Positions 11,466 through 22,297 of a stretch of DNA of 64,000 nt are shown piece after piece. Source of the stretch: Adiantum capillus-veneris (Eukaryota; Streptophyta; Polypodiopsida; Polypodiales; Pteridaceae). The DNA lies in assembly GCA_014529385.2 (NCBI GenBank), contig CM043942.1, positions 24,518,469-24,582,468 of the forward strand, written 5' to 3'. Below the pieces are notes generated by a model. It was not told the origin of the DNA, searched no databases, and was given only the letters and a program-made list of their open reading frames with translations. How positions within the stretch are numbered: the stretch's first letter is position 1; each line of letters begins with the position of its first letter. Both the position numbers and the translations under genes were made by a program.

Positions 11466-12650
11466 ATGGAGTCCAGTGCCAATAATTCTTCTGAATGGGT
11501 CAAAGATCCATCCCTCTCGACACTGACTCTTGAGCAACATGTGTATTTACTCTAGTAGGAGTTAGACGAAGCAAATCAGAACTTGGCACAAAGCAAGCAC
11601 AAAAGGGCTCGTGATGAAGACCTCAAAGATGAACAAATTATTAAATTTTGAGTTGCATTCAAAGCTCAATAGTCCCGCATAGACAGAAACATAAGTCAAA
11701 AAGCTTTCACATTTTTTACGTTCAATTGCCACAAAATTGGTAAAATTGTCCTATCTTGGTTAACTCAATTCAACGATTATTTTGTTGGCAAATCTTTCAG
11801 TGAAAATGACAAAATTAAGTGTGCCATTAATCATCTCTAGTGGAGTGTACTTTGCAAAATGGCAAAACCATCATCAACCTGGGAAAGTTTTCAATAGCGG
11901 GTAAAAGATTCCTTTTTGCCCCCTCAATTTAGTCTTGATGCTTGTCGTGCCTAGGCCAAATTTTTATTGGATGCAAGAAGATAATGTCTCCCATTACACC
12001 GACAAATTCTTCTACTCCTTCGCATGGTAGAAGAAGTCCCAGCTGATTCCCTCCAGTGTAAGTATGAAGATTGGCTTACCCAATAGCATCCAATCAAAGT
12101 CGAGCTCTCTAAAACTGACTACAATGTATGAAGCTATATATTTCACTCACAACACATGAAAACAAGATAAATTCCATTGTGCAAGAGGTATGCCACGCGT
12201 GTCCACAACAAAATAGTCGCTCAAATTTTCAACAATGCACTCGATGGGATAACTGCAACCGCAACTGTAATGGTAATAATTTCAACAGGTATACTCCTAT
12301 TCCTCACAAAAATAACTACACATAGAACCGTCCAACCCCCTTTTCCTTGCAGACACCAAAATAATAATCCCCCACACCATAACTCCACAATTACAACTAC
12401 CCACACTACACCTCATAATCCAAACCCAACAACGTAAACTAAAATCTTCCTCCCAATAGAAATGGTGTTTAGTGCTTTAAGTGCCGCCAATATAGACATG
12501 TTGAAGCAAATTGCATAAATCAATGCCAATTTGGACCCAGACAACACAGAGCTCCCCTACACAACCTGGAAGAAGAATCGAAGAACATGGACAACTACAT
12601 AGGCAACTAGATAGAAACAAAACCAAACCAAGAACCAGATAGAAAAATCT
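11466..12650 (+). pseudogene. gag: E6 gag (decayed Ty3/gypsy)
   Basis: An ATG at 11466 opens a frame that can be followed, with many stops, to about 12330. It contains gag-like segments such as TFNCHKIGKIVLSWLTQF and WESF with DSFLPPQF. An intact CCHC knuckle is at 12473-12514: C-F-K-C, four residues, H, four residues, C. The frame is unrelated in sequence to the E1/E0 gag. It is dead by stop codons. Confidence 0.65.
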
Positions 12651-13239
12651 CAATTCATGCTTTGCTTTGTGATAAAGGCCAAAGTCAAAATTCTAGTGTC
12701 TCTATCTTACATAATGATGGTAGTTCACACGATCTCATTTCTGAAAAATTGCTTAGAAAATTAAATTTAACCACCACACCATCTATCTATAAAGTAAAAT
12801 GTGGTTTCCAAGGAACTAGATACAATGGCACTCATGAAATAAAATCTCTTGAAATTACCATCGATAATTATACAAACGAGCGTGATTTCTTAATCGCACA
12901 GTTGCAATCCACTGATATTATTTTGGGTATACCTTTTTGTCACCAACATATCCCCCAAATTGATTACCACACACACACACACACACACACACACAATGAC
13001 TTTCACTTTCAAAGGCCACCCTGTTTCTTTTTCTATTGATACATCTCTTACCATGTTTCCTCTCATATCACACACACAAGCAAAATGTATACTTCGTAAA
13101 GATGACAAAGCATATATGGTATTCGTCACTAAAGTTGAGCAAAAGCAACCACCTTCTTCACATACACACAAAGATTTCATTTCATAATATGCTGATTGTT
13201 TTGCTGACAACTATCCCCCTTATCTTCCACCTTGACAAG
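12651..13239 (+). pseudogene. pol: E6 retropepsin-like protease (inactive)
   Basis: A 125-codon open frame (12662-13039) contains HNDGSSHDLISEKLLRKLNL and later DIILGIPF, which is the D-S-G-S ... ILG pattern of Ty3 proteases. The active site reads N-D-G-S, so the catalytic Asp seems to be replaced by Asn. A CA microsatellite follows the ILGIPF motif and ends the readable domain. A second piece (MTFTFKGHPVSFSID) runs to about 13180 before RT. Confidence 0.6.
12967..12995. repeat. CA microsatellite inside E6 pol
   Basis: A pure CA tract of about 29 bases lies between the protease motif and the RT region. It is in frame with the open reading frame on both sides. Confidence 0.9.
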
Positions 13240-14590
13240 GAGAATTAGACCACAAAATTAAGATATTTCCAAGATCACAATCCCCACACAGAGCACCGTA
13301 TAAACACAGTCCTTTACACCAACATGAAATCCAAAACCAAATAACTGAACTTTTAGATAAAGGACTCATTCACCCCAGTTCATCTCCTTTTGGTGCCCCG
13401 ATACTTCTTGTCCAAAAGAAAAACAAAACATTTTGCATGGGCATAGATTATAAAGCATTAAACAAGGTCACTATCAAAAGTTGATGTCTTGTGCCCTGTG
13501 TAGATAACCTCTATGAGGTACTAAACTTTGCAGCAAAATTGACTTAAAGTTAGGTTACCACCAAATACACATGCACCCTAATGACATTTCAAAACTGATT
13601 TTTGTATATTGTTTGGACACTATAAATTTATTGTGTTACCTTTTGGTCTCACCAATGCACTTGCCACATTTGCCATGATGATGAATAAAATTTCCTAGAT
13701 TATCAAAATTTTTGTCATTGTTTTTCTTAATGATATTCTAGTTTTTAGTCATAGTGAATAAGAATACAAGGATCACCTTCATTTTGTTTTTGAGTTGCTT
13801 CGTCAAAAACAATCATTTGCAAACCCTAAGAAAAGTGCTTTCGTTCAAAAAGAAATTGATTATTTAGGCCACATCGTCTTTGAAACGGGCATTTTTGTTG
13901 ACCTTAAAAAGCTTTAAACCATTCAAACCTAGCCTGTCCCAAAAATAGTCCATGCTATCAAATCATTCTTGGCGTAGCAGGCTTCTACCGTAAGTTTGTC
14001 AAAAACTTTTACCGCGTTGCCTCACACATGACCACATTGCTTCACCAAAAAATACCATTCAAATAGAGAACTGAACAACAAAAATCACTTGATGCTTTGA
14101 AATTCCTTTTGACCCATGCACCCATCCTTTAATTGCTTGACTTCTCACAGCCTCTCTTTGTAGTTGTTACTGATGCAAGCGGTTCAAATATAGGAGCTAT
14201 TTTGATGGAAAATGATCACCCAATTTCTTTTGAAAAGTAGAAAACTAAAACCATATGAAACCAAGTACAACATATACGACAAAGAACTATTGGCAGTAAT
14301 CCATGCCCTTGATATTTGAAAACATTACCTTATGGGATATGAAGTCCTCATTAAAGCCAATTTACAAGCAATTAAGATATATTTATTGACACAATCTACA
14401 TTTTAGATTGTCATATAAAATGGGTTGGCTTCATTCAAAATTTTCACCCAATAATTCAATACCAACCAGGCAAAACAAATGTAGTAGCAGATGCGTTGAG
14501 TAGGAAACCTGATGTGAATGTAATATCTATTACCTGTTCTCGTGTTTTTGATAAAATCAAGCATATTTATTTGAATCATATTTAAGTAAG
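13240..14590 (+). pseudogene. pol: E6 reverse transcriptase and RNase H (decayed)
   Basis: The RT begins at about 13275 with HRAPYKHSPLHQHEIQNQI and SSSPFGAPILLVQKK. After a stop and frameshift comes [16 protein letters not shown], with the catalytic box decayed to FLNDI (about 13724-13738) where FxDD is expected. RNase H begins VVTDASGSNIGAILMEN (about 14162-14210) with its Asp kept, and ends near VVADALSRKPDVN (about 14481). No integrase follows. At least ten stops or frameshifts are visible. Confidence 0.8.
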
Positions 14591-15070
14591 TGAACAATTC
14601 TTCAATTCTATGCCTGACACATGTGCTATGGATCTTAGTTTTGAGCATTATACTTTGGCAAATGGTTTTCTTTATTTTCAACATATATATGCATCACACC
14701 ACCACCCACCAAGTTTGAACAAATTTGGACATCCAGTGAATACCCTCTTACATTTAGCAAGTTTCAGAGCCACTTGTTTCAAAACTCACCCCAATTTCCA
14801 CTTCAGTGATCCAAATCCTTGCAAAATCTATTCAGTGCCTATTCATAATGCCCCTTGATCCATGCATGAAGTCAAAGTTCAATAATCAAGCTTGAAGCTA
14901 CCCCTAGATGAAGTTGGCATTTTTATGTTGCATCATGTTTACTTAGCTTAAGGTATAGTCTTTAAGCACCAAAATAGAAATTAGCACTTTCAAGCTTTAC
15001 ATGAGGAGTTGCGTAGATATTTCTACTTTGAATTGTACCTAACCACAAAAGCTATGTTGCCAACTTACAG
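14591..15070. other. No gene seen; sequence before the E0 ORF3 fragment
   Basis: No domain is recognised. The last bases, CAACTTACAG at 15061-15070, look like a 3' splice site. They align with TTGAACAG before ORF3 of E1 (26861-26868, minus). Confidence 0.4.
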
Positions 15071-15975
15071 GTTCAATGCAAACATCGCTAGGGCTTGCCC
15101 AAAAGAAGAAGACCCTAAGGCAAAGACTCCAAGAGCTCCTAGCCTACCAACTCAAAGACAGATCTATCAAAGTGGCCAAGAAGGGCTACGTCTCAGAGGC
15201 CAAGACGAAAGAGCACCATGTCTCAATCTTCAAGAAATATTCAAGAGATAACAAAGCAATGGAACTTCAACTCCTACCTAAAGAGATATATTACATAGCC
15301 AAGGATCCGGCCATACGGGAAGCCAAGCGACGGTTGGGATTGCTAGCCTACTATGAGTTGGATCCGTGTGAGGTGGACCTATAGAGATCCTATGAGCTTT
15401 TGAGCTCCACTCAGGAGGATGGAACATTGCCATCAGGGGTAGGCCATAAAAGTTAACATAACAAAGGAAATAGTGGTTAAAGCTTTAAAGTTACCAACCA
15501 ATGGTGAATCTATGAGATCTAAAGAGAAGAAGCGTGCTAGCATCTTCACTATGAATTCAATGTTTATTTGGGAATATCATCTACAAACCGGCTGAATATC
15601 CTAAGAGGCTCTACCTCCAGCACCTCCATTTTGTAGCCAAGAGGCCTCCAAGATATACTATCCCTAGACATGCAGTGACTTTTGCATTTACAATTGCCTT
15701 GAAGTCCAAGCAACTATTGACCACACCCAATATGTGCTCAATGCCCTAAGATCACTAAGAAAGGCAAGGATATATGTTATGTTGGGGCTCTTAAAGTGCT
15801 TACACAAATACCTTGTCATGTTGTGGGAATGATTGATAACTTGCCACCTGCACTAGACCAAAACGCATGGTTAATTATTCATGTGAGCAATGAGGATGAC
15901 AAGGAGGAAGAGATTGAGGCTACAATGTCTCCAACTACCAGATCAAAGAGGAAACTAGTGGAAATATTTGAATTG
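15071..15975 (+). pseudogene. E0 ORF3 N-terminal domain fragment
   Basis: From 15076 the frame reads LRQRLQELLAYQL, then MELQLLPKEIYYIAK, REAKRRLGLLAYYELDPCEV, and further, after stops, NLPPALDQNAW. Each piece matches ORF3 of E1 (26041-26860), for example QVELQLLPKEVYDVASKP and KEANRRLGLRHFYQQEPCEV. The protein family is unknown to me. The position downstream of the E0 pol tail on the same strand matches that in E1, so I assign it to E0. It is interrupted by stops and frameshifts and ends where E4b begins. Confidence 0.65.
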
Positions 15976-16026
15976 CTAGCACCCGCCTACTCACTTTCTC
16001 CAATTTGGGTGAGCTTTAATGAGTGT
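15976..16026 (+). mobile_element. E4b copia fragment, truncated 5' leader
   Basis: GCACCCGCCTACTCACTTTC matches the leader of E4a just after its PBS (about 40578). No LTR or PBS precedes it, so E4b is truncated at its 5' end. The leader is interrupted by E3 and resumes at 21576. Confidence 0.6.
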
Positions 16027-16794
16027 TGTTAGGAAATAAGACGTAGCTAAATAGATAATTGAGTAGATTACTTAATGGAGAGAGACAGATTTATATACAC
16101 GAGATTATAGAGTAGAGAGAGATAGAGAGAGAGAGTACACATGATATACGTGGTTCACCCAATGTGGGCTACGTCCACGGGAAAGCAGCCACTCAATGGC
16201 TTTAGTACTTCAAAACAAGAAGTAGTTTACAAAGGGATTATACCCTTAATGGAGCTCCCGCTTTGCTTCACTCTCACCACCTCACACTCACCTTGTTGCA
16301 TCAACTTCACACTATAAAATGTGTGTAGAAATGGCCTCCTTTTATAGGCCAAAAGGGCTGCCCTCTCTTATGAGAGACAGCCATGTGTAGCCGCCCTTGT
16401 GCGAATAAGTACAAATCGGACCCTCCAATCCGCCCATGTGTGGCCGCCCTTGAGAAGACAAGTCCGCTTTTGAATTCGACCACCGGCCACCGGCCATTGA
16501 CTTCCGACCACCGGCCATCGGCCATTGACTACCGACCACCGGCCAACCGACCGGTTGTTTTCCGACCACTTTCCGGTCGCCGTCCGGCCATAATATTCCG
16601 GCGAAAAAAAAAGTCTCGGGGGCCTCCGCCCCTGAGGCCTTTAAAGTTGCCCCTGATTCTTGTCCGTGAAAATTTTGGTTTCCAGTGAGTGATTTTCCTT
16701 CACGCACGATGGCTTCTCCTCATAATGGGGGCCTTACAAATGTGCGCTTTTACCACAGAAAATTACAAGGGTAAATCAGGCTCCATACTTAACA
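16027..16794 (-). repeat. E3 3' LTR
   Basis: On the minus strand it starts TGTTAAGTATGG and ends CCTAACA. It has a minus-strand TATA box (CTATAAAAGG near 16340) and a patch of repeated CCACCGGCCA words (about 16479-16555). Confidence 0.95.
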
Positions 16795-16807
16795 ATCTCC
16801 CACTTGG
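16795..16807 (-). other. E3 polypurine tract
   Basis: On the minus strand it reads CCAAGTGGGAGAT just before the 3' LTR. This is typical of plant copia elements. Confidence 0.85.
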
Positions 16808-16854
16808 AGACTGATCTCCAAACCAAACCTGTGACTGCTTTCCATTCTGGCTTC

Positions 16855-19800
16855 TTATCCTTGAATGCCGATTGAAGATGAGCAAAAGCTCAACTTCTCC
16901 TTGTTGACCACCTTTGTAAACATGTCTGCAGGATTTTCACTTGTATGCATCTTTCCTAGCTTTAGTTGTCCCTCTTCCAAAAGAGTGCGTATGAAGTGAT
17001 ATCTCACCTCAATGTGCTTTGTCCTTGAATGAAAGGCTGAGTTCTTCGCAAGATGGATAGCGCTTTGGCTATCACTGTACAAGACACAATTGTCTTGTTT
17101 GAATCCAAGCTCTTCTAAGAATCTGTGAAGCCACAGAATTTCTTTGCTTGCCTCCATCATTGCTACATACTCTGCTTCCGTGGTAGAAAGTGAAACCACT
17201 TTCTGCAGCTTTGAAGCCCAGCTTACTGCTGTGCCTCCAACCGTGAACACATAGTCAGTAGTGCTCCTTCGAGTATCTTTGTCACCTGCCATATCTGCAT
17301 CAGTATACCCTTCTAGAAAAATATCAGTTCCTCCAAAATACAAAGCATTTGTTGTTGTCCCTTTTAGATACCTAAGTATCCACTTCACAGCTTGCCAATG
17401 CTCTTTACCTGGGTTGTCCATGAACCTACTCACAACTCCCACTGCATGTGCAATGTCTGGCCTTGTCCAGACCATAGCATACATTAGAGAACCTACCGCT
17501 GCAGCATATGGAATTTTAGACATATAGGCTATCTCCTCTTGTGTCTTTGGACACATATCCTTCGTTAGTTTAAAATGACCAGCCACAGGTGTAGAAACTG
17601 GTTTTGCATTTTGCATTGCAAATTTTTCTAGTACCTTCTTGATGTAATCTTCTTGAGATAGCTTTATTGTCTTCTTCGTCTTGTCCCTTGATATTTTCAT
17701 ACCAAGTATCCTCTTTGCATCACCTAAATCTTTCATTGAAAAAGATTTGGACAACTCCTCTTTGAGGTCTTTGATGTCCTGCATGTTAGCACTTGCAATC
17801 AACATGTCATCAACATACACCATTAGGATGATGAATTTCCCATCTCCCAAATTCTCCGTGTAAACGCAGTGATCCGAGTTGCATCTTGTGAATCCATGAT
17901 CCAACATCCATCGATCAAACTTCAAGTACCATTGTCTTGATGCTTGCTTTAAACCATACAAGCTCTTCTTTAATCTGCAAACCATTTTCTCCTTACCTTT
18001 TACTTCATACCCCTTTGGTTGAAGCATGTAGATTTCCTCCTCTAAGTCACCATGAGGGAATGCCGTATTTACATCCATTTGCTCGAGATTTAGATCATGA
18101 GCAGCCACAAGGCTTAAGACAAGCCTAATTGAGTTCATTTTTACAACAGGAGAAAATATTTCATTGAAGTCAATACCTTTCTTTTGAGAAAAACCTTTTA
18201 CCACAAGCTTAGACTTGTACCTTTTCTTCCCACCTTCTTCTTCCTTTAGCTTGTACACCCATTTGTTTTGAAGTGCCCGCTTACCTTTAGGCAACTCAAC
18301 CAACTCCCATGTTTGGTTGCGATGTAGTGAGTCCATCTCCACTTGCATGCTCTTCGTCCATTCTTCTTTGGATTCATGTTGCATAGCTTCTTCATATGAT
18401 TCCGACTCTCCAGAATCTGAGATCAAGAGATGGTTGAAGGAAGGAACAAACCTTTCTGGAGGTCTACTTGCTCTTGTAGATCTTCGGGGAATAGGTTGAG
18501 GCTCCTCATTTTGTTGACGTTGTTGCACATTGTCACCGTTTGCAGTCCTTGAGTCTTCACCGTCCTCAAGCTCCATGTACTCATCACCTGTTTCTTTTGT
18601 TTGTTTTCTTTCCAAGTAATCTTTGTACATATTTTGTTCGTTAAAAATTACATCCCTACTCCTTAAGATTTTACCATCTTCAGGATTCCATAGGCGATAC
18701 CCAAAGTCTCCTTCTCCATAGCCAATGAAGAAACACTTTTTGGACTTTGCATCTAACTTTGATCTTAGGCTTCTATCTATGTGCATGAAAGCCTCACACC
18801 CAAATACTTTGAGAAATGCATAATTCACCGGTTTACCTGTCCATGCCTCTTCTGGAACTCCCCCATCCAATGCCGTTGAGGGTGACCGATTGATTAAGTA
18901 CACATACGTACTTATAGCTTCCGCCCAAAGCTCAAGCGGTAGGCCTGCATGTAGCTGCATGCTTCGTGCTCGTTCCATGATTGTCCTGTTTATCCTTTCC
19001 GAAATCCCATTTTGTTGAGGTGTCCTTGGGGTTGTCCTTTGCCTCCGAATGCCATTGCTAGCACAAAAACTTTCAAAAGCTTGGCTACAATATTCGCCTC
19101 CATTTTCGGATCTGAGGCATTTAACCTTGGTACCTGTTTCATTCTCCACAAAGGCTTTCCACCTTTGAAATATGGAAAATACATCGGATTTATTCTTCAT
19201 GACATAAACCCATGTTTTTCTAGTCGCATCGTCTATGAATGTTACATAGTATAATGAGCCACCAAGTGATGGTGTACTTGCAGGACCCCAAACATCAGAA
19301 TGAACCAACTCAAGTTTTTTATTTTTTCTTTCATTTCCTGATTTTTGAAATTTTACCCTCTTTTGTTTACCATAAACACAATCTTCACAGAACTCTAAGT
19401 CCACTTCTTTCAAACCTGGTAGAAGCTTCTTTGTTTGAAGGATTTGCATTCCTTTGGCACTCATATGCCCAAGTCGGTAGTGCCACACCGCACTGTCAAC
19501 TTCTGTAGTTGCTGCAGAAGCTGAAGGTTGCGTGCTAACAGTACACAAGTAAAGTGTACCGACTTTTTCACCCTTGGCAACCACCAAAGATCCCTTTGAG
19601 ATCTTCCACCGTTTGTTTCCGAATGCAATGTTGTGACCTTCATCGTCCAATTGTCCAGTAGAGATCAAATTTTTGCGAAGAGAAGGAACATGCCTAACAT
19701 CTTTAAGCTTCCATTCATTTCCGTTAGCAGTTTTGACAGAAACTGTACCTTTGCCGACAATCTCACAAGCTTCATCATCTCCCAAGTATACATACCCAAA

Positions 19801-20133
19801 ATTACCTTTGGTGTAGTCTTGGAAATGTTGCTTGTGTGGTGTCGCATGGAATGAAGCCCCGGAATCTACTATCCAGGAATAAGACACATTGTCTAATGAG
19901 AGAATTAGAGCATCTTGCTCTACTTTACCTTGCACATTGGCCTCCGATGTTGGCTTGTTGTCTTGAGACTCTGTCTCCTTCTTCTTCTTGGACCAGCAAT
20001 CCTTCTTGACGTGGCCCTTCTTGCCGCAGTTCCAACATTCAAGAACTGACTTTGTGCGTGACTTGCTCCGCCTTGAGCGATCACGACCCTTTTGGTTTTT
20101 GAACCTCTCCTTAAGCCTTCCTCTTGTTTCCAC
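16855..20133 (-). CDS. pol: E3 copia polyprotein: protease, integrase, RT, RNase H
   Basis: The frame has 1092 codons and resembles the pol of tobacco Tnt1-type copia elements. Domains in order: zinc knuckle C33-C46 (CWNCGKKGHVKKDC), protease DSGA at 90-93, GAG-pre-integrase (WHYRLGH 217-223, CEDC 249-252), integrase D280, position 343 and E379, RT with MDVNTAF (688-693) and YVDD (774-777), and RNase H with D946, E988 and D1022. The integrase motif is LRSENGGEY, so the second catalytic Asp (343) is Glu. RT has TAFPHGD where Leu is usual. The frame continues upstream into gag with one TAA between. The product would be active in a virus-like particle and in the nucleus. The substitutions may make it defective. 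Confidence 0.95.
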   Translation of the reverse strand: METRGRLKERFKNQKGRDRSRRSKSRTKSVLECWNCGKKGHVKKDCWSKKKKETESQDNKPTSEANVQGKVEQDALILSLDNVSYSWIVDSGASFHATPHKQHFQDYTKGNFGYVYLGDDEACEIVGKGTVSVKTANGNEWKLKDVRHVPSLRKNLISTGQLDDEGHNIAFGNKRWKISKGSLVVAKGEKVGTLYLCTVSTQPSASAATTEVDSAVWHYRLGHMSAKGMQILQTKKLLPGLKEVDLEFCEDCVYGKQKRVKFQKSGNERKNKKLELVHSDVWGPASTPSLGGSLYYVTFIDDATRKTWVYVMKNKSDVFSIFQRWKAFVENETGTKVKCLRSENGGEYCSQAFESFCASNGIRRQRTTPRTPQQNGISERINRTIMERARSMQLHAGLPLELWAEAISTYVYLINRSPSTALDGGVPEEAWTGKPVNYAFLKVFGCEAFMHIDRSLRSKLDAKSKKCFFIGYGEGDFGYRLWNPEDGKILRSRDVIFNEQNMYKDYLERKQTKETGDEYMELEDGEDSRTANGDNVQQRQQNEEPQPIPRRSTRASRPPERFVPSFNHLLISDSGESESYEEAMQHESKEEWTKSMQVEMDSLHRNQTWELVELPKGKRALQNKWVYKLKEEEGGKKRYKSKLVVKGFSQKKGIDFNEIFSPVVKMNSIRLVLSLVAAHDLNLEQMDVNTAFPHGDLEEEIYMLQPKGYEVKGKEKMVCRLKKSLYGLKQASRQWYLKFDRWMLDHGFTRCNSDHCVYTENLGDGKFIILMVYVDDMLIASANMQDIKDLKEELSKSFSMKDLGDAKRILGMKISRDKTKKTIKLSQEDYIKKVLEKFAMQNAKPVSTPVAGHFKLTKDMCPKTQEEIAYMSKIPYAAAVGSLMYAMVWTRPDIAHAVGVVSRFMDNPGKEHWQAVKWILRYLKGTTTNALYFGGTDIFLEGYTDADMAGDKDTRRSTTDYVFTVGGTAVSWASKLQKVVSLSTTEAEYVAMMEASKEILWLHRFLEELGFKQDNCVLYSDSQSAIHLAKNSAFHSRTKHIEVRYHFIRTLLEEGQLKLGKMHTSENPADMFTKVVNKEKLSFCSSSIGIQG

Positions 20134-20148
20134 TGATAGTGCAGCACT

Positions 20149-20745
20149 TTATGATTCTCCTGTGCTTCTCCTTCGCATTTCCTTGCTTAGGAGAACACCC
20201 ACAACATCATCAAACTTAAGAGTATTTGTGCCAGAGATAGAATTACTTACAGCCATCACAAGGCTGTCCCAACTATCCGGTAGAGATGATAGTATAAGGA
20301 GAGCTCGCACTTCGTCATCAAAATTGATTTTCACTGATCGAAGTTGACTTATGTTTGTGTTAAAGTCATTTAGGTGTTCTGCAACTGAACCATTCTCTGC
20401 CATGTTTAGATTGAACAAGCGCTTCATAAGAAATACCTTATTGGATGCCGATGGTTTCTCGTAGAAGTCGTCAAGTGACTTCATCAAGTCCTTCATGGTC
20501 TTCATCTCCGAAACATTGAAGGCCACCGTTGACGCCAAGCTTAATCGGATTGTTCCCAGTGCCTTTCGATCAAGGACAATCCATGCTTCATCTGCCATTG
20601 TTGCGGGCTTCTTCGCAAGACCGCCTAGTGGCAAATAGAGGTCCTTCTGGTAGAGATAGTCTTCAATCTGCATCTTCCAATGTTGGTAGTTTTTGCCGTT
20701 GAACTTCTCAATCTTGAGCTTCCCTTCCTCCGCCATAACTCCCAC
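20149..20745 (-). CDS. gag: E3 copia gag
   Basis: This is a 198-codon gag of the UBN2 kind: FNGKNYQHWKMQIEDYL near the N-terminus, then FLMKRLFNLNMAENGSVAEH and LPDSWDSLVMAVSN. It assembles the particle. The stop TAA at 20149-20151 is in the same frame as pol, and only 5 codons lie between it and the first codon of the downstream frame as given. Tnt1-like elements usually have one continuous ORF. The stop is therefore probably a recent nonsense change, although readthrough cannot be excluded. The alternative start MAEEGKL three codons later has the more usual N-terminus. Confidence 0.9.
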   Translation of the reverse strand: MGVMAEEGKLKIEKFNGKNYQHWKMQIEDYLYQKDLYLPLGGLAKKPATMADEAWIVLDRKALGTIRLSLASTVAFNVSEMKTMKDLMKSLDDFYEKPSASNKVFLMKRLFNLNMAENGSVAEHLNDFNTNISQLRSVKINFDDEVRALLILSSLPDSWDSLVMAVSNSISGTNTLKFDDVVGVLLSKEMRRRSTGES

Positions 20746-20795
20746 TCAATTCAAGGAATCCTTTCCTTGAGATAATTTAGCTACGAGCAAACCTT

Positions 20796-20807
20796 GCTCT
20801 GATACCA
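20796..20807 (-). other. E3 primer-binding site, initiator-Met tRNA
   Basis: TGGTATCAGAGC on the minus strand, two bases after the 5' LTR. Confidence 0.95.
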
Positions 20808-20809
20808 GT

Positions 20810-21575
20810 TGTTAGGAAATAAGACGTAGCTAAATAGATAATTGAGTAGATTACTTAATGGAGAGAGACAGATTTATATCCACGAGATTATAGAGTAGAG
20901 AGAGATAGAGAGAGAGTACACATGATATACGTGGTTCACCCAATGTGGGCTACGTCCACGGGAAAGCAGCCACTCAATGGCTTTAGTACTTCAAAACAAG
21001 AAGTAGTTTACAAAGGGATTACACCCTTAATGGAGCTCCCGCTTTGCTTCACTCTCACCACCTCACACTCACCTTGTTGCATCAACTTCACACTATAAAA
21101 TGTGTGTAGAAATGGCCTCCTCTTATAGGCCAAAAGGGCTGCCCTCTCTTATGAGAGACAGCCATGTGTAGCCGCCCTTGTGCGAATAAGTACAAATCGG
21201 ACCCTCCAATCCGCCCATGTGTGGCCGCCCTTGAGAAGACAAGTCCGCTTTTGAATTCGGCCACCGACCACCGGCCATTGACTTCCGACCACCGGCCATC
21301 GGCCATTGACTACCGACCACCGGCCAACCGACCGGTTGTTTTCCGACCACTTTCCGGTCGCCGTCCGGCCATAATATTCCGGCGAAAAAAAAAGTCTCGG
21401 GGGCCTCCGTCCCCGAGGCCTTTAAAGTTGCCCCTGATTCTTGTCCGTGAAAATTTTGGTTTCCGGTGAGTGATTTTCCTTCACGCACGATGGCTTCTCC
21501 TCATAATGGGGGCTTTACAAATGTGCGCTTTTACCACAGAAAATTACAAGGGTAAATCAGGCTCGATACTTAACA
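20810..21575 (-). repeat. E3 5' LTR
   Basis: Nearly identical to 16027-16794. The TATA region reads CTATAAGAGG instead of CTATAAAAGG. Confidence 0.95.
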
Positions 21576-22297
21576 AGTGTCAGTAGGTCAAAAAATACTT
21601 CAGGTAAGCTCGAAGAGCTTGGTTTGCTCAAAATTTTCATTCGAGCTCATTTTGGCCTCCATTTCCTCTACAGGTAGTATTGTGTAGGTAATTTTGTCCT
21701 CAATGCACTTTTCTGCAGAATAGGTCCTTACAGTCTTCTTTGGGTTGTGCTACATAGCACGTGTTGGTCCTACTTCAATTTTTCCTCTTTCATGGTAGTT
21801 TTCACATCAAGTGCAGTCAATTGCCATGGTTGACAACAACATAGATGTTGTCAAGATGTTCACTATTGAGGATCAACTAGATGGGGACAATTACCCAATG
21901 TGGGATTATATGATGCAGCATGTTCTTATGTCAAACAGAGTTTGAAATGTTGTGCAGGGTATTGATTTACCTCCTCCTTTTGTCGATACAAGCTTTGTTG
22001 AGGATGGTGAAAGTTTTGGTGGAAGGTATATTGCTGCTAGAGTTGTTTTGCCCAAAGCTAAGTAGTCTTGTTGGGATATTAGAGATGCATAGGCTTAGCA
22101 TTGATTGGATTGTCTATGAAGTGCACTATCACTCCTCACATTCGCGCAGCAAACAAGCTTGGGATATTCTGGTTGGTCTCTATGCAAGTTGCAATGAGGC
22201 TAAAATTGCATTGTTGTGTAAAGAGCTAGAGTCAAAGGTTATGCAAGAGGAAGATGACATGGAAACTTTCCTTTCTAGTATCAAGGATATTAATGAG
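21576..22297 (+). pseudogene. gag: E4b copia gag, 5' half
   Basis: The leader of E4b resumes and is followed by a gag start near 21822 (VDNNIDVVKMFTIEDQLDGD, then NYPMWDYMMQHVL). It is collinear with E4a gag (40898 on). A stop after NRV, frameshifts and the shifted frame of TKQAWDILVGLYASCNEAK (about 22150) show decay. Coding is cut after KDINE at 22297 by E1 and continues as QLIS at 61200. Confidence 0.85.

Larger units (their letters stand above)
16027..21575 (-). mobile_element. E3, young and nearly intact Ty1/copia element
   Basis: This is a complete minus-strand copia element of about 5.55 kb. It has two LTRs (TG...CA), a tRNA-iMet PBS, a PPT, gag and a full-length pol. A perfect 5-base target duplication AGTGT lies at 16022-16026 and 21576-21580. 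The LTRs differ at about ten positions plus one 2-base indel over 766-768 bases (near 98.7% by eye), which makes it the youngest insertion here. It sits in the leader of the truncated copia element E4b. Confidence 0.97.

Noticed and set aside
16307-16707. Open frames on both strands of the E3 LTR (repeated in the other LTR)
   Set aside because: They are in LTR sequence with CCACCGGCCA repeats and have no domain. They occur twice only because the LTR does.
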